This document shows positions 8,773 to 19,671 of a DNA stretch of 64,000 nt, in pieces (the first letter of the stretch is position 1; every line of letters starts with the position of its first letter). The notes beneath the pieces are model-generated. The model had not been told where the DNA came from. It was given only the letters and a program-made list of their open reading frames with translations, and did not search any database. The position numbers and the translations under genes are program-made. This DNA is from Hydrogenophaga crassostreae (GTDB lineage Bacteria; Pseudomonadota; Gammaproteobacteria; Burkholderiales; Burkholderiaceae_C): positions 1,229,501 to 1,293,500 of the forward strand of contig NZ_CP017476.1 in assembly GCF_001761385.1 (NCBI RefSeq), read 5' to 3'.

Positions 8773-8964
8773 AGACAGGTTTTGTTCACGGCAGTGCAAA
8801 TTTGTTAACTTTTGTTTCAATTGCCGGAACCTATATCAACTCAACTGGGCATGAAGACCTAAAATTTGAGTGAGGCTTTGATTGAATGGGCAGGCCACAG
8901 TCGCATGGTTTGCCTGTCCGTACCAAGGTCTCGGTTCAAAACAACTGGTTCAGGGAGTTTCGCT

Positions 8965-10611
8965 GTGGTCACGTCTTTCATTGAGGCGCTTTCGCGCCTG
9001 CCTGGTATTGAATTGTTGGATGGGAAACAGGCGGCAACAGCCTATGGGCAGGACACCGGGGGATGTCGCCGTCTGCCGGCAGGGGCAATTGCGGTGAATA
9101 CCGCTGGCACCATTCGAGAGATATTGGCATTGGCCAATATGCACAAAACCCCCTTGTGGCCCATCAGCGGAGGACGCAACTTCGGTTATGGCACCTCGCT
9201 GCCAGTGGATTCCCGCAGTTTCATTCTGGATTTGTCGCGTCTGCGCGGCGTACAGATCGATGCAGATTCCTGCACTGCACTGATCGAGCCTGGCGTGACA
9301 CAGGCCGACCTGCATGCTGCGATCGAGCGAAGTGGTGTGCGCTTGTTGGTCCCGACAACCGGTGTGGGTCCCAACGGCAGCATCCTGGGCAATGCGCTGG
9401 ATGGTGGTTATGGGCTCACGCCGGTGGCCGATCACTTTGAAGCCGTTTGTGAGTTCGAGGGTTTCTGGGGCAATGGCACACCGTTTCGCCACGTCTACCA
9501 GGAAATGGCCTGTTCGGAAATGGCCAAGCGATGGACCCAGGGCATCGGCGCTTCCTGGGCAGGGTTGTTGCGTCAAGGCAGTTTCGGTGTGGTGACGCGA
9601 GCGCGGGTTCAACTGGCCAGGGTGCCGGAAGCGACGCGCATCCTGGTGTTTGAATGGAAGAGCGACGAGGCGCTGGAAGCCAGTCAGGCGGCTCTGAGCG
9701 CCTTGACGGAGGATATCCCGGGCATTGGCGGCATCATCATGATGAACGATGCGCGGGTGCTTTCGACCCAACTCGATGCGCCTTTGGCAAGTCCGCTCAA
9801 GGGCGATGCGCGGGTGGCCTATCTCAGTCAGCTGGCCAGGGAACGCAAGGTGTCTCCCTGGACCGGCCTGGGCACCTTGTACGGTTCACGCGATGCCGTA
9901 GCCGGTTCGGTGCGCGATGTGCGCCGGCGTTTGAAACACTGCACAGTCTGGAGCTTCAGCCCGGCCCAAATTCGTTTGCTGCAAAAAACCCTGCACCATT
10001 TGCCCAAATGGGGATTTTCAGCTTTGCGGCGACATTTTGGATCGTTGGTCAACACGCTGGGCACGGTAGAGGGCTACCCCATCGTGGCGTTTCTGAAAAT
10101 TGCCTATGCCCTTGATCCCAGCGTCAAGACGCTGACCGTGGCGGCGCATCCAGCGAAAGATGGCGTGGGCATTCTTTGGTACGCGCCGTTGCTGCCGTTC
10201 ACGGCGGGCGATGTGAAACGCTACCGCAGGGTGATGAGCGATTGCCTGGGTACCAATGGGTTCGATCCCTTGCTGGCCGTGACTTCGCGTTCGTCGCGTG
10301 CCTTGTCGGGCACGATCCCGATTTTGTTTGACCGATCCAACCCGGTTGAGGTGGAGCGCGCCCACCACTGCTACCGCGAGTTGGTGAAGGTGGGTCTGGC
10401 CAATGGCTGGCCGCCTTACCGCATCGGTGTGAACTACATGGATTTGGTGGCTTGCCGTGCGGATTCGTCCAATGCGAAATTGCAGCGTTTGCTCAAACAG
10501 GCGCTGGATGGCAATGGCATTGTCGCCTCGGGCCGCTATGCCCACCAGTCACCCGAAGCGGGGCTGGCGCGACAAGCACTCAGCGATGTGCTGGCACCGG
10601 TGGATCACTGA
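8965..10611 (+). CDS. FAD-linked oxidase of the 4-cresol dehydrogenase / vanillyl-alcohol oxidase type
   Basis: This flavoprotein resembles p-cresol methylhydroxylase and vanillyl-alcohol oxidase, which oxidise 4-alkylphenols. I chose GTG 8965 because an AGGGAG site lies seven bases upstream; it gives 548 residues. A TTG at 8866 would add 33 unlike residues. The FAD-binding (PCMH) domain contains PISGGRNFGYGT near residues 66-77 and the VEPGVTQADL-type segment near 110 (here IEPGVTQADL), then PTTGVGPNGSILGNALDGGYG. The C-terminal half fits the substrate-binding cap. No c-type cytochrome subunit gene is adjacent, so the electron acceptor may be oxygen or an unlinked cytochrome. Substrate not certain. 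Confidence 0.82.
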   Translation: MVTSFIEALSRLPGIELLDGKQAATAYGQDTGGCRRLPAGAIAVNTAGTIREILALANMHKTPLWPISGGRNFGYGTSLPVDSRSFILDLSRLRGVQIDADSCTALIEPGVTQADLHAAIERSGVRLLVPTTGVGPNGSILGNALDGGYGLTPVADHFEAVCEFEGFWGNGTPFRHVYQEMACSEMAKRWTQGIGASWAGLLRQGSFGVVTRARVQLARVPEATRILVFEWKSDEALEASQAALSALTEDIPGIGGIIMMNDARVLSTQLDAPLASPLKGDARVAYLSQLARERKVSPWTGLGTLYGSRDAVAGSVRDVRRRLKHCTVWSFSPAQIRLLQKTLHHLPKWGFSALRRHFGSLVNTLGTVEGYPIVAFLKIAYALDPSVKTLTVAAHPAKDGVGILWYAPLLPFTAGDVKRYRRVMSDCLGTNGFDPLLAVTSRSSRALSGTIPILFDRSNPVEVERAHHCYRELVKVGLANGWPPYRIGVNYMDLVACRADSSNAKLQRLLKQALDGNGIVASGRYAHQSPEAGLARQALSDVLAPVDH

Positions 10612-10636
10612 ATGGTGCACAAGAGCCCGGCAGGGG

Positions 10637-12691
10637 TCAGTTGAAGGGTGCTGCCTTGCCAGGCATGTTTTTCGCCAGACGGTCAATGGTGATCAGGATG
10701 TCTTGAACCTTGTCGGGCTTGTGTATCAGCTCATCCACGCCGACCTTTGCTGCCTCGTAGCGCAGGGTGTCCGACAGGTTGCCGGAAGCGATCGCCACAG
10801 GGGTTGAGGGTGAGCGCGCTTTGACGGCGCGAGCAAACTCAAGGCCGTTGAAGGCGTGCATGTTGTAGTCGGTGATCACCAGATCAAACAGCTCAGGCGC
10901 CTTGCAAAATTCCCGCAAGGCGCTGTTGGCGTTGCTGAAAATGCTGATGCGATAGGCGCGTTTTTCCATCAGCCGCTGCATCAACGAGGTCATGAGTTCG
11001 TCGTCATCGACATACATGATGTGCGCCTGTGTCGTGTTGGGATCACGAAAATCGCCAATCTGCTCCAGCGGGCCGAGGTCGGTCATCAGCGCTGCCGGTG
11101 CGCTGACCATGGCGTCGGCATCGTCGATGTCGGCCGGAAAATACACCGAAAAGGAGGAGCCTTGCCCTACGGTGCTCTGCACATCCAGAATGGCCTGGTG
11201 TTCCGCCAGAATGCCGTGCACCACAGCCAGTCCCAGTCCCGTGCCCAGGCCGGGCCGTTTGGTGGTGAAAAATGGTTCGAAGATGCGTGTTCGGGTGGCT
11301 TTGCTCATGCCCTCGCCGTTGTCACTCACCGTGATGCGCGCCCATGTGCGGGTTTGCGCTTCTTCCAGGTTCAGGCTTGCCAATACCTTCGCATCGGTAT
11401 TGGGCGGCAGGCCATGGTAGGTCTCGAGTGACACGCTGACAACGCCGAGGCGCCCGGATGGTACGGCCTGCCATGCGTTGGTCAGCAGGTTGAGCAGCAC
11501 CTGCTCGATCTTGGTGGCGTCGGCCATGACACGTGGCGTCTGGGATTCGCAGCGCACCTGCATGTCGAAGCCTGCGGGCATGTTGGTGCGCACCATCTTG
11601 GCGGTTTCCTCCAGCATGCTCTTCAATCGCATGCTCTTGCGTTGAACCTGCTGGCGGCGACTGAAGGCCAGAATTTGCTGAACGAGTTCTTTGGCCCTTC
11701 GGCTGGCGGTCCGGATTTCGAGAACGCTGGTGCGCGCCGGATGGCTTGGGTCCAGGTCGTCCAGCGCCAGGGCCACGTTGCCTGAAATGGCGGCCACGAT
11801 GTTGTTGAAGTCGTGGGCCACGCCGCCTGCCAGGGTGCCCAGGGCCTCCATCTTTTGCCCTTCGCCGGTCTTGGCATCGAGCTGGGCTCGCAGGGCCTCG
11901 GCTTCCCGCCGTTCGGTGATGTCAAAGTCGATGCAATACAGCTCTGGCTCGTAGCCAGGCATTTCGACGAAGGCATGGCTGGAAAAAACGTTGATGGCCG
12001 TGCCATCTTTGCGCACCAATGTGAGGTCGCCTTCCGGAATGGCTTTGCCCGTTTGAATCATGCGGGCGACCTCGGCCAGCACGCCGTCGTGCATGTCTTC
12101 GGGAATGATCAAATCAAGCAGATTCTTGCCAATGGCCTCTTTTGCCGTGTAGCCATAAATGCGCTCCGAGGCTTTGTTCCAGTAACGTGTGGTGAGGTCC
12201 ATCCCGTAGCCTTGAACCGACACGTTGGAGAGACCGTCGAGCATCTGGCGAAAGCGCTCGTTGTTGTCACGCAGGCTGGTGTCGACGCGCCGGCTCTGGG
12301 TGATGTCAATGATGAGGACGTTCCAGCCGACGGCGCCCTGCGGCAGGCGCTCGGGTCGACCAACGCCGTGCAGCCACTTGGGTTTACCGGAGGGTGTGGT
12401 GATGCGCCATTCATAGGCCCAGTCTTTGAGGCTGGAGGCGGATTGTTCGATGGATGCGCGAAAGGGCTCCATATCGCGGGGGTCGACCAGTGCCCACAAG
12501 GCGGCCGTGTCTCTTTCGATGGATTGGTTGCTCACCTCCCACAGCGCAGTGCAACCGCCACTCATCCGGGAAATACGCTCGTTCCCCAGCCCATCACGCA
12601 CATAGTGAAAGAACGCGCCAGGCAGCTCGTGTGCCATGGTTTGAAGCGGTGTGACCTGGACCGCTTGCGCCGGGTCGTCGTGGGGTGGCAC
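10637..12691 (-). CDS. Soluble PAS-domain hybrid sensor histidine kinase with receiver
   Basis: This 684-residue protein has no evident membrane segment and no signal peptide. Order seen: N-terminal PAS-like region (about 20-135), second PAS (about 145-265, ending DFDITERREAEAL), HisKA with phospho-His in GGVAHDFNNI at about 293, and HATPase_c with the NLLTNAWQA N-box and G boxes (DNGEGM and GTGLGLAVVHG). A C-terminal receiver (about 560-680) has its acidic cluster in YVDDDE, phospho-Asp in VITDYNMHAF and Lys in HKPDK. Such kinases often pass phosphate to a separate regulator; no partner is adjacent. It converges with the flavoprotein gene, 25 bp away. Signal unknown. Confidence 0.92.
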   Translation of the reverse strand: MPPHDDPAQAVQVTPLQTMAHELPGAFFHYVRDGLGNERISRMSGGCTALWEVSNQSIERDTAALWALVDPRDMEPFRASIEQSASSLKDWAYEWRITTPSGKPKWLHGVGRPERLPQGAVGWNVLIIDITQSRRVDTSLRDNNERFRQMLDGLSNVSVQGYGMDLTTRYWNKASERIYGYTAKEAIGKNLLDLIIPEDMHDGVLAEVARMIQTGKAIPEGDLTLVRKDGTAINVFSSHAFVEMPGYEPELYCIDFDITERREAEALRAQLDAKTGEGQKMEALGTLAGGVAHDFNNIVAAISGNVALALDDLDPSHPARTSVLEIRTASRRAKELVQQILAFSRRQQVQRKSMRLKSMLEETAKMVRTNMPAGFDMQVRCESQTPRVMADATKIEQVLLNLLTNAWQAVPSGRLGVVSVSLETYHGLPPNTDAKVLASLNLEEAQTRTWARITVSDNGEGMSKATRTRIFEPFFTTKRPGLGTGLGLAVVHGILAEHQAILDVQSTVGQGSSFSVYFPADIDDADAMVSAPAALMTDLGPLEQIGDFRDPNTTQAHIMYVDDDELMTSLMQRLMEKRAYRISIFSNANSALREFCKAPELFDLVITDYNMHAFNGLEFARAVKARSPSTPVAIASGNLSDTLRYEAAKVGVDELIHKPDKVQDILITIDRLAKNMPGKAAPFN

Positions 12692-12915
12692 TCAATACTC
12701 CTGGAAACTGCTGGGTAGGTTCCGTGCGGACGGGTTGCATCAGAGGCACGGTTGTCCGATTCTGACCGATGAATACCCCAGTATTGGGCATAGGAAGGGG
12801 AATCAAAGCATGCATTTGAGGGATCGCAGATCCCTTGTTCGTCGCCTTTGATGCAGGGACCATCAAGCACTTCGGGGAAAATCAGGACCTTTCCCTACAA
12901 CCGACAGGTCACACC

Positions 12916-13467
12916 TTGCCATTGCCAGCCCCCCAACCTCGCAAACCCATGCACACCCGGCGCGTTGAATACCGCGGGTTTCAACGTGAGGACGGCCTGT
13001 GGGACATCGAGGGCGAGATGCTCGATACCAAGCCACACGCCATGGTGATTGAAGGTGAGCGCGAGTGGGCGCCGAACGAGCCCATTCACCACATGCACAT
13101 CCGTGTCACGCTGAACGATGCCTTTGTCATTCAGGCGATCGTGGTAGCCATGGATGCCTTTCCTCATCAGCCTTGCCCGCAGGCTCAGGCGCCCATGCAG
13201 CGACTGGTTGGCGAAACGCTGGGGCGTGGGTGGCGCAAAACCATTGAGCGCCATTTGGGCGGCATTGAGGGCTGCACCCATTTGCGAGAGCTGTTGTTCA
13301 ACCTCGCCACGGCGGCTTTTCAAACGCGTTCGGCCTCTTTCGCCCTGCCACCCGATGGCCGGCCCCCCATGCATCTGGGCCAGTGCCTGGCCTGGGACTT
13401 CAACGGGCCGGTGGTCGAAAAGGTTTACCCGATGTTTTTTCGCTGGCGGTCTCCGGTCAGGACTTAG
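12916..13467 (+). CDS. DUF2889 domain protein
   Basis: The protein matches DUF2889, a family of unknown function. The diagnostic run is MHTRRVEYRGFQREDGLWDIEGEM near the start (residues about 12-35, quoted here split: MHTRRVEYRG, then FQREDGLWDIEGEM). The start is uncertain. Family members commonly carry a PLP-P--R segment before the HTR motif, which favours a TTG at 12916 or 12922 over the ATG at 12949. An ATG at 12835 would add unlike residues. It is divergently arranged from the PAS kinase. No catalytic motif is recognisable. Confidence 0.75.
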   Translation: MPLPAPQPRKPMHTRRVEYRGFQREDGLWDIEGEMLDTKPHAMVIEGEREWAPNEPIHHMHIRVTLNDAFVIQAIVVAMDAFPHQPCPQAQAPMQRLVGETLGRGWRKTIERHLGGIEGCTHLRELLFNLATAAFQTRSASFALPPDGRPPMHLGQCLAWDFNGPVVEKVYPMFFRWRSPVRT

Positions 13468-13514
13468 GGCCTTTTCACCCCGGTTGCTCCCGGAAAAAGC
13501 AGTCCGGGCAAGCC

Positions 13515-14713
13515 CTAGTCAACCAGCGTGGCATAGGCCAGGTTGCGAAACAGGTTTCGAATCGGGTCGCGCTGGTTGGGCGCCTGCGTCATGAGAATGC
13601 CGAAGAAATCTTCGACGGGATCCACAAAGAACGTGGTTCCCGCAATACCCCCCAGTGGTAGGTACCGACCGATCCCGGCATGGTGGACACGCCCAGCTGG
13701 GTGCGAACGGCAAAACCCAGGCCAAAGCCATGGCCAGGAGGCAGCAGGTCTTCCTTGCTGGGAATGTCGCCAAGGTGGTCAGCCGTCATGAAGTCGACGG
13801 TGTGCGAACCGAGCAGGCGCGTGCCGTCGAGTTCGCCGCGGTTGAGCAAACATTGCAGGAAGCGCGCATAGTCGCTCGTTGTGGACATCAGACCGCCGCC
13901 GCCGGCTTCCATGGCGGGTACTTCACGCGGGTTGAGCACGCGCAAAGGGATGCCGCCATCGGGGTCGTGGGCGAAGGGTTCAGCGATGCGGTGGTGGTCT
14001 TCTTCGGGTACCGAGAACCCCGTATCGACCATGCCCAGCGGATCAAAGACCGTCTGCTTCAGGTGCACGCCCAGTGACTGGCCTGTGATCACTTCAACCA
14101 GCCGGCCCAGCACATCGGTGGCTCGACTGTAGGCCCATTGGGTGCCCGGGGCATGCAACAAGGGCATGGGTGCGAGGGTTTGGCTGAACTCGGCATTGCT
14201 GCGCGCGCGGCTGCCGATCTGGGCTTTGGCATAGAGGCGCTGAACGTGGGCCGTGCCCATGAACTCATAGGTCAGACCGGCGGTGTGGCGCAACAGGTCT
14301 TGTACCGTGGCGGACTGGCTCACGGGGTGCAGTTCCACACCCTGGGGCGTTTCCACCGCCAGCTGTTGGTTGGCGAATTCGGGCAGGTAGGTGGCCACCG
14401 GCTCGTTGAGCATGACCCGGCCCTGTTCAACCAGCATCATCGCGGCGACCGACACCACGGGCTTGGTCATGGAGTAGATGCGGAAGATATCGCTGGTTCG
14501 CATGGGCACACAGGCTGCGGGGTCGCTCTGGCCCACGGCCGCGTGCAAGGCAACCGAGCCATGGCGCGCCAGCATCACCACCGCGCCTGGAATGTAGCCC
14601 CGGTCCACCTCGCGCTGCAACACGTCCATCAGGCGCTGTGTGCGCAGCGAACTCAAGCCCAGGTTGTCGGGCTCATTGGGAGACAGGCTGGCGACTGGCG
14701 TGTGGTTTGGCAT
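13515..14713 (-). pseudogene. Class C beta-lactamase-family serine hydrolase with C-terminal frameshift
   Basis: The gene encodes a beta-lactamase/esterase-fold serine hydrolase. It starts at ATG 14713 (MPNHTPVASL) and carries the SxxK motif as SMTK (YSMTKPVVSVAAM) plus a YSR motif as the likely YxN equivalent. The frame is family-like up to GSVGTYHWG, then continues as an unrelated 19-residue tail. In the next frame the expected ending (GIAGTTFFVDPVEDFFGIL...ATLVD, stop at 13515) follows at once. One extra G in the six-G run at 13648-13653 would restore a 399-residue protein. Either a real mutation or a sequencing error in the homopolymer explains this. If genuine, the last ~45 residues are lost. 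Confidence 0.85.
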
Positions 14714-14819
14714 GGCGGCTCCGCAAAGGGGTTGGCGAGGGTCTCTAAGGTATTCAATCTTAGGGGCCTTGCGGGTCCTCGCGTGACGCGTTGGCGTCGC
14801 AAGGCACAATCGCCAGTCC

Positions 14820-15251
14820 ATGAAACTCGCACCCCGCACCCGCCGAATCGTTCAAGCCGTTCTCTACGAAGCCTTGGCGGTGGGGTTTGTGGCACCGGTC
14901 TTGAGTCTCGTGTATGGCCAGGCGCCCCTGTCGGCTCTGGGCCTGACACTGACCATGTCGTTGATCGCGCTGGCCTGGAACTACGGATTCAATGCGCTGT
15001 TTGAACGATGGGAGGCGCGCCAGACGGTCAAGGGCCGTTCATGGGCTCGGCGCGCGGCACATGGAGCCCTGTTTGAGGGTGGTCTGGCGCTTATTCTGGT
15101 GCCGGTGATGGCCCTGTGGCTGGGTGTTTCATTGTGGGAAGCCTTCGTGGCCGACATCGGAATCCTGGTGTTCTTTCTGGTGTACACGGTGGTGTTCACC
15201 TGGGTGTTCGACCGGGTATTTGGCTTGCCGGGCGCTGCGCTCAAAAGCTGA
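14820..15251 (+). CDS. PACE-family (AceI-like) efflux transporter
   Basis: This 143-residue protein has four predicted membrane helices and two repeated bacterial transmembrane pair (BTP) units, as in the chlorhexidine exporter AceI. The first unit begins RRIVQAVLYEALAVGF, where Glu18 matches the membrane Glu implicated in AceI transport. The second unit begins RAAHGALFEGGLAL and ends in VVFTWVFDRVFGLP. It is divergent from the serine hydrolase with overlapping upstream sequence. A decayed fragment of a close relative lies at 24688-24861. Confidence 0.88.
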   Translation: MKLAPRTRRIVQAVLYEALAVGFVAPVLSLVYGQAPLSALGLTLTMSLIALAWNYGFNALFERWEARQTVKGRSWARRAAHGALFEGGLALILVPVMALWLGVSLWEAFVADIGILVFFLVYTVVFTWVFDRVFGLPGAALKS

Positions 15252-15264
15252 GCGCAGCCAGGCC

Positions 15265-16839
<1,575 letters not shown>

Positions 16840-16870
16840 GGGGTGTCTCCTCGTGCTTGGCCGGGTGTGT

Positions 16871-18448
16871 TCAAGGCTGGAATGGTGAGGCGCTTTGGGC
16901 CAGTATGTCCAGTGCTGCCGTGCTTGCCTGCACGGCGCTCCGGCGGTGATAGAAATTCAGCGCACGCAAGCCGCCCAGTTCTTCACCGCCGCCCGCGCGG
17001 CCTGGTCCGCCATGCAGGCTCATGGGCATCACATTGCCGTGGCCACTTTGAACCGCGGCCACGTCGGGCGAAATTGCATGCACGCGGCCATGGCTGTCGG
17101 CCAGCGCCAGCGTGGCCCTGGCGCAGAACGCGGGGTCGCTGCTGTAGAGCGAGCAGACCAGCGACCCTTCCCCTCTGCGAACCAGCGCATAGGCCTGTTC
17201 TTCATTGTCGTAGGCCATCAGCGTGGCAACCGGTCCGAACACCTCCACAGCATGCAACACCTTGGCACTCTCCGGGTCGCGCGAGCCCAGCAACACAGGC
17301 GATACGCAGGCAGCCACATTGGCGTCTGCATCGACCAGGGGGGTCGGCTGGCCGTCGTACAAAACCTCGGCCTCCGTCTTCAGGTGGGCAATGCCGGATG
17401 TGACCCCGTCGAATTGTTCGCGGCTCACAAGGGCACCCATCCGTACGCCTTCATTGCGGGGGTTGCCGACAGTGCATTTGGACAGTTTGGCGGCGATGGC
17501 CTTTGCGGCCGGTTCGTACAGCGCACGCGGCACGAAAATCCGGCGAATGGCGGTGCATTTCTGGCCGCTCTTGACGGTCATTTCGCGCACCACTTCGCTC
17601 ACCAGCAGATGGAAGGCCTCGTCGCCATCCGTGGCGGTGGGGTCGAGCAGGGCACTGTTCAGGCTGTCGGCCTCGATGTTGCAGCGAACCGATCTTTCCG
17701 CTATGGCCGGGTGGCTGCGGATGATCCTTGCGGTCTCTGCAGAGCCGGTGAAGCTCACCACATCAAATGGCTTCAACTGGTCCATCAGCCCGGCAGATGA
17801 CCCGCAGACGATGGACAGTGCCCCCGCGGGCAACACGCCGGCGTCGACCACATCTTTCACCATGCGCTGGGTGAGCCAGGCCGTGGCTGTGGCCGGTTTG
17901 ACGATCACTGGCACGCCCGAGAGCAAGGCTGGAGCGGCTTTTTCCCACAAACCCCAACTCGGGAAATTGAAGGCGTTGATGAAAAGCGCCACCCCCCGCG
18001 TGGGGTTCATAACGTGTTGCGTCTGGAAGACCGGGTCTTTGGCCATGCGGATGCGCTCGCCATCGAGCAGGCAGTGGGCTTCGCCCAGGGCATCGCCTTG
18101 TTTGGCGTAGTAGCCCAGGGTGAAGATGGCGCCGTCGATGTCGACTGCGGAGTCCCGGGTGACCGTGCCGCAGTTGGCCGTGGCGATCTCGTAGTAGGCG
18201 TCGCGGTTCGCCTGAAGGACCTTCACCACGTCGGTCAGCAAGGCAGCGCGCTGCTTGTAGTTGAGGGCACGCAGGGCTGCGCCTCCTTGTTCGCGAGCGT
18301 AGGTGAAGCCTTCGGCGAGATCCAGGCCTGCTCGACCCACGCGGACCAGCGGTGTACCGAGTACCGGGTCGAACAGGGTGGTGCCTTCGTCGGTGGCGGT
18401 TTGCCAGCGACCGGCGAAGTGGTTGGGCAGAAGAGGGTGGTTGTTCAT
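16871..18448 (-). CDS. boxD: 3,4-dehydroadipyl-CoA semialdehyde dehydrogenase BoxD
   Basis: BoxD oxidises the ring-cleavage product 3,4-dehydroadipyl-CoA semialdehyde to the acid with NADP+, leading towards beta-ketoadipyl-CoA metabolism. The 525-residue protein has the aldehyde dehydrogenase fold with the catalytic Cys in SGQKCTAIRRIF (about residue 300) and the general-base Glu in CNIEADSLN (about 265). NADP-site residues occur around IVKPATATAW. It is transcribed away from boxR with benzoate-CoA ligase behind it. The intergenic region holds four TGCA boxes that probably bind BoxR. Confidence 0.93.
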   Translation of the reverse strand: MNNHPLLPNHFAGRWQTATDEGTTLFDPVLGTPLVRVGRAGLDLAEGFTYAREQGGAALRALNYKQRAALLTDVVKVLQANRDAYYEIATANCGTVTRDSAVDIDGAIFTLGYYAKQGDALGEAHCLLDGERIRMAKDPVFQTQHVMNPTRGVALFINAFNFPSWGLWEKAAPALLSGVPVIVKPATATAWLTQRMVKDVVDAGVLPAGALSIVCGSSAGLMDQLKPFDVVSFTGSAETARIIRSHPAIAERSVRCNIEADSLNSALLDPTATDGDEAFHLLVSEVVREMTVKSGQKCTAIRRIFVPRALYEPAAKAIAAKLSKCTVGNPRNEGVRMGALVSREQFDGVTSGIAHLKTEAEVLYDGQPTPLVDADANVAACVSPVLLGSRDPESAKVLHAVEVFGPVATLMAYDNEEQAYALVRRGEGSLVCSLYSSDPAFCARATLALADSHGRVHAISPDVAAVQSGHGNVMPMSLHGGPGRAGGGEELGGLRALNFYHRRSAVQASTAALDILAQSASPFQP

Positions 18449-18519
18449 GAGCGTTTCCGTTGGCGCCGGGAGGGCGAGGAGGGGCTGGGCTTTTCGCTTC
18501 AGGCGAATCGCGCTATAAA

Positions 18520-18564
18520 TGCACTATTCTGCGCATTGCACTTCATGCATTAAAGTGCATGTTT
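18520..18564. promoter_or_regulatory. Candidate BoxR operator region (TGCA boxes) in the boxD-boxR promoter
   Basis: Four TGCA boxes start at 18520, 18537, 18546 and 18556. The last two lie in a 20-bp stretch (18545-18564) that recurs with 17/20 identity at 19561-19580 before boxC. The related regulator BzdR of Azoarcus is known to bind TGCA-containing repeats, so BoxR binding here is a reasoned inference. Confidence 0.7.
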
Positions 18565-18611
18565 TAAAGCAAAACAAGTCCCCCTAGGGTTTTCCCTTTA
18601 TTGCGACCCCC

Positions 18612-19568
18612 ATGAAAGACCCTGCCGTTATGGATCCCACTGTTGCCGTCTCGGCCGCCGATCCATCCACCGATGACGCAGAGCGCAACCCGTTCTTGGT
18701 CGCGCTGGGCGACCGGGTGCGCACCTTGCGCTCGCGCCGTGGCATGACGCGCAAGGCCGTCGCTCTGGCGGCCGAGGTGTCGGAGCGCCATTTGGCCAAT
18801 CTCGAATACGGCACCGGCAACGCATCAATTCTGGTGTTGTTGCAGGTATCGCAGGCGCTGCACTGTTCCTTGTCCGAGTTGCTGGGCGATGTGACCACCT
18901 CGTCTCCCGAATGGTTGCTCATAAGGGAGCTGCTTGAAAACCGCAGCGATGCCGACTTGCGGCGCGCGCGCGTGGCGATCGGGGCGTTGCTCGATGGCGC
19001 AGGGCTGGTTGATGCGGGCGGTGAAAACCGCCGTGCGCGCGTGGCTTTGGTGGGCTTGCGTGGCGCAGGCAAATCCACGCTGGGTCAGCGGTTGGCCGAT
19101 GACCTGGGGTTTCCGTTTATTGAACTGAGCCGTCAGATCGAACAGTTTGCGGGTTGCAGCATCAATGAAATCCATGCACTGTATGGCACGCCTGCCTACC
19201 GGCGCTATGAGCGACGGGCGCTGGAAGAGGCCATTCAGATATATCCCGAGGTGGTGATCGCCACGCCGGGTGGGCTGGTGTCCGACGCGGCCAACTTCAA
19301 CCTGATGCTCACCCATTGCACGACCGTCTGGCTGCAAGCCGATCCGGCCGATCACATGGCGCGGGTCGCAGCGCAGGGCGATATGCGTCCGATGGCTGCC
19401 AGCCGCGAGGCCATGGACGATCTGAAACGCATTCTGGCCGGGCGATCGGCGTTTTATGCCAAGGCCGACCTGGCATTCAATACCAGTGGACACAGCGTCG
19501 AAGGCGCATTTGAGGGCTTGCGATCCCTTGTTCGGGAAAAGTTGACTGATTTTGTCGGAGATGCATAA
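18612..19568 (+). CDS. boxR: Benzoyl-CoA-responsive regulator BoxR (HTH plus shikimate-kinase-like domain)
   Basis: BoxR/BzdR proteins repress benzoate genes and release DNA on binding benzoyl-CoA. The 318-residue protein shows an Xre-type HTH at about 28-90 (GDRVRTLRSRRGMTRKAVAL and RHLANLEYGTGN), a linker, then a shikimate-kinase-like effector domain from about 143. The P-loop GLRGAGKST and the RRYERRALEEA segment of the kinase fold are intact. It is divergent from boxD and 103 bp ahead of boxC. The TGCA motif overlapping its stop suggests it controls boxCBA from a second promoter. Confidence 0.94.
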   Translation: MKDPAVMDPTVAVSAADPSTDDAERNPFLVALGDRVRTLRSRRGMTRKAVALAAEVSERHLANLEYGTGNASILVLLQVSQALHCSLSELLGDVTTSSPEWLLIRELLENRSDADLRRARVAIGALLDGAGLVDAGGENRRARVALVGLRGAGKSTLGQRLADDLGFPFIELSRQIEQFAGCSINEIHALYGTPAYRRYERRALEEAIQIYPEVVIATPGGLVSDAANFNLMLTHCTTVWLQADPADHMARVAAQGDMRPMAASREAMDDLKRILAGRSAFYAKADLAFNTSGHSVEGAFEGLRSLVREKLTDFVGDA

Positions 19569-19605
19569 AAATGCACGTTTCATAAAAATATGAATTATTA
19601 TTCAT
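19561..19605. promoter_or_regulatory. Candidate BoxR operator and palindrome upstream of boxC
   Basis: TGCA boxes at 19562 and 19572 lie in a 20-bp stretch (19561-19580) matching 17 of 20 bases of 18545-18564. It overlaps the boxR stop codon. An ATGAAT-(4)-ATTCAT inverted repeat follows at 19590-19605. The AT-rich stretch contrasts with its surroundings and is likely the boxC promoter region. Confidence 0.65.
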
Positions 19606-19671
19606 GTGACCAGATCGCCTGACCGGTTTTTCGGTCGGGAGCCGCAGCCCAGCTGACCCATGGAGACCGAT

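Noticed and set aside
8866..8964. N-terminal extension of the FAD-linked oxidase from a TTG
   Set aside because: The 33 added residues are unlike the family, and a better ribosome site precedes GTG 8965.
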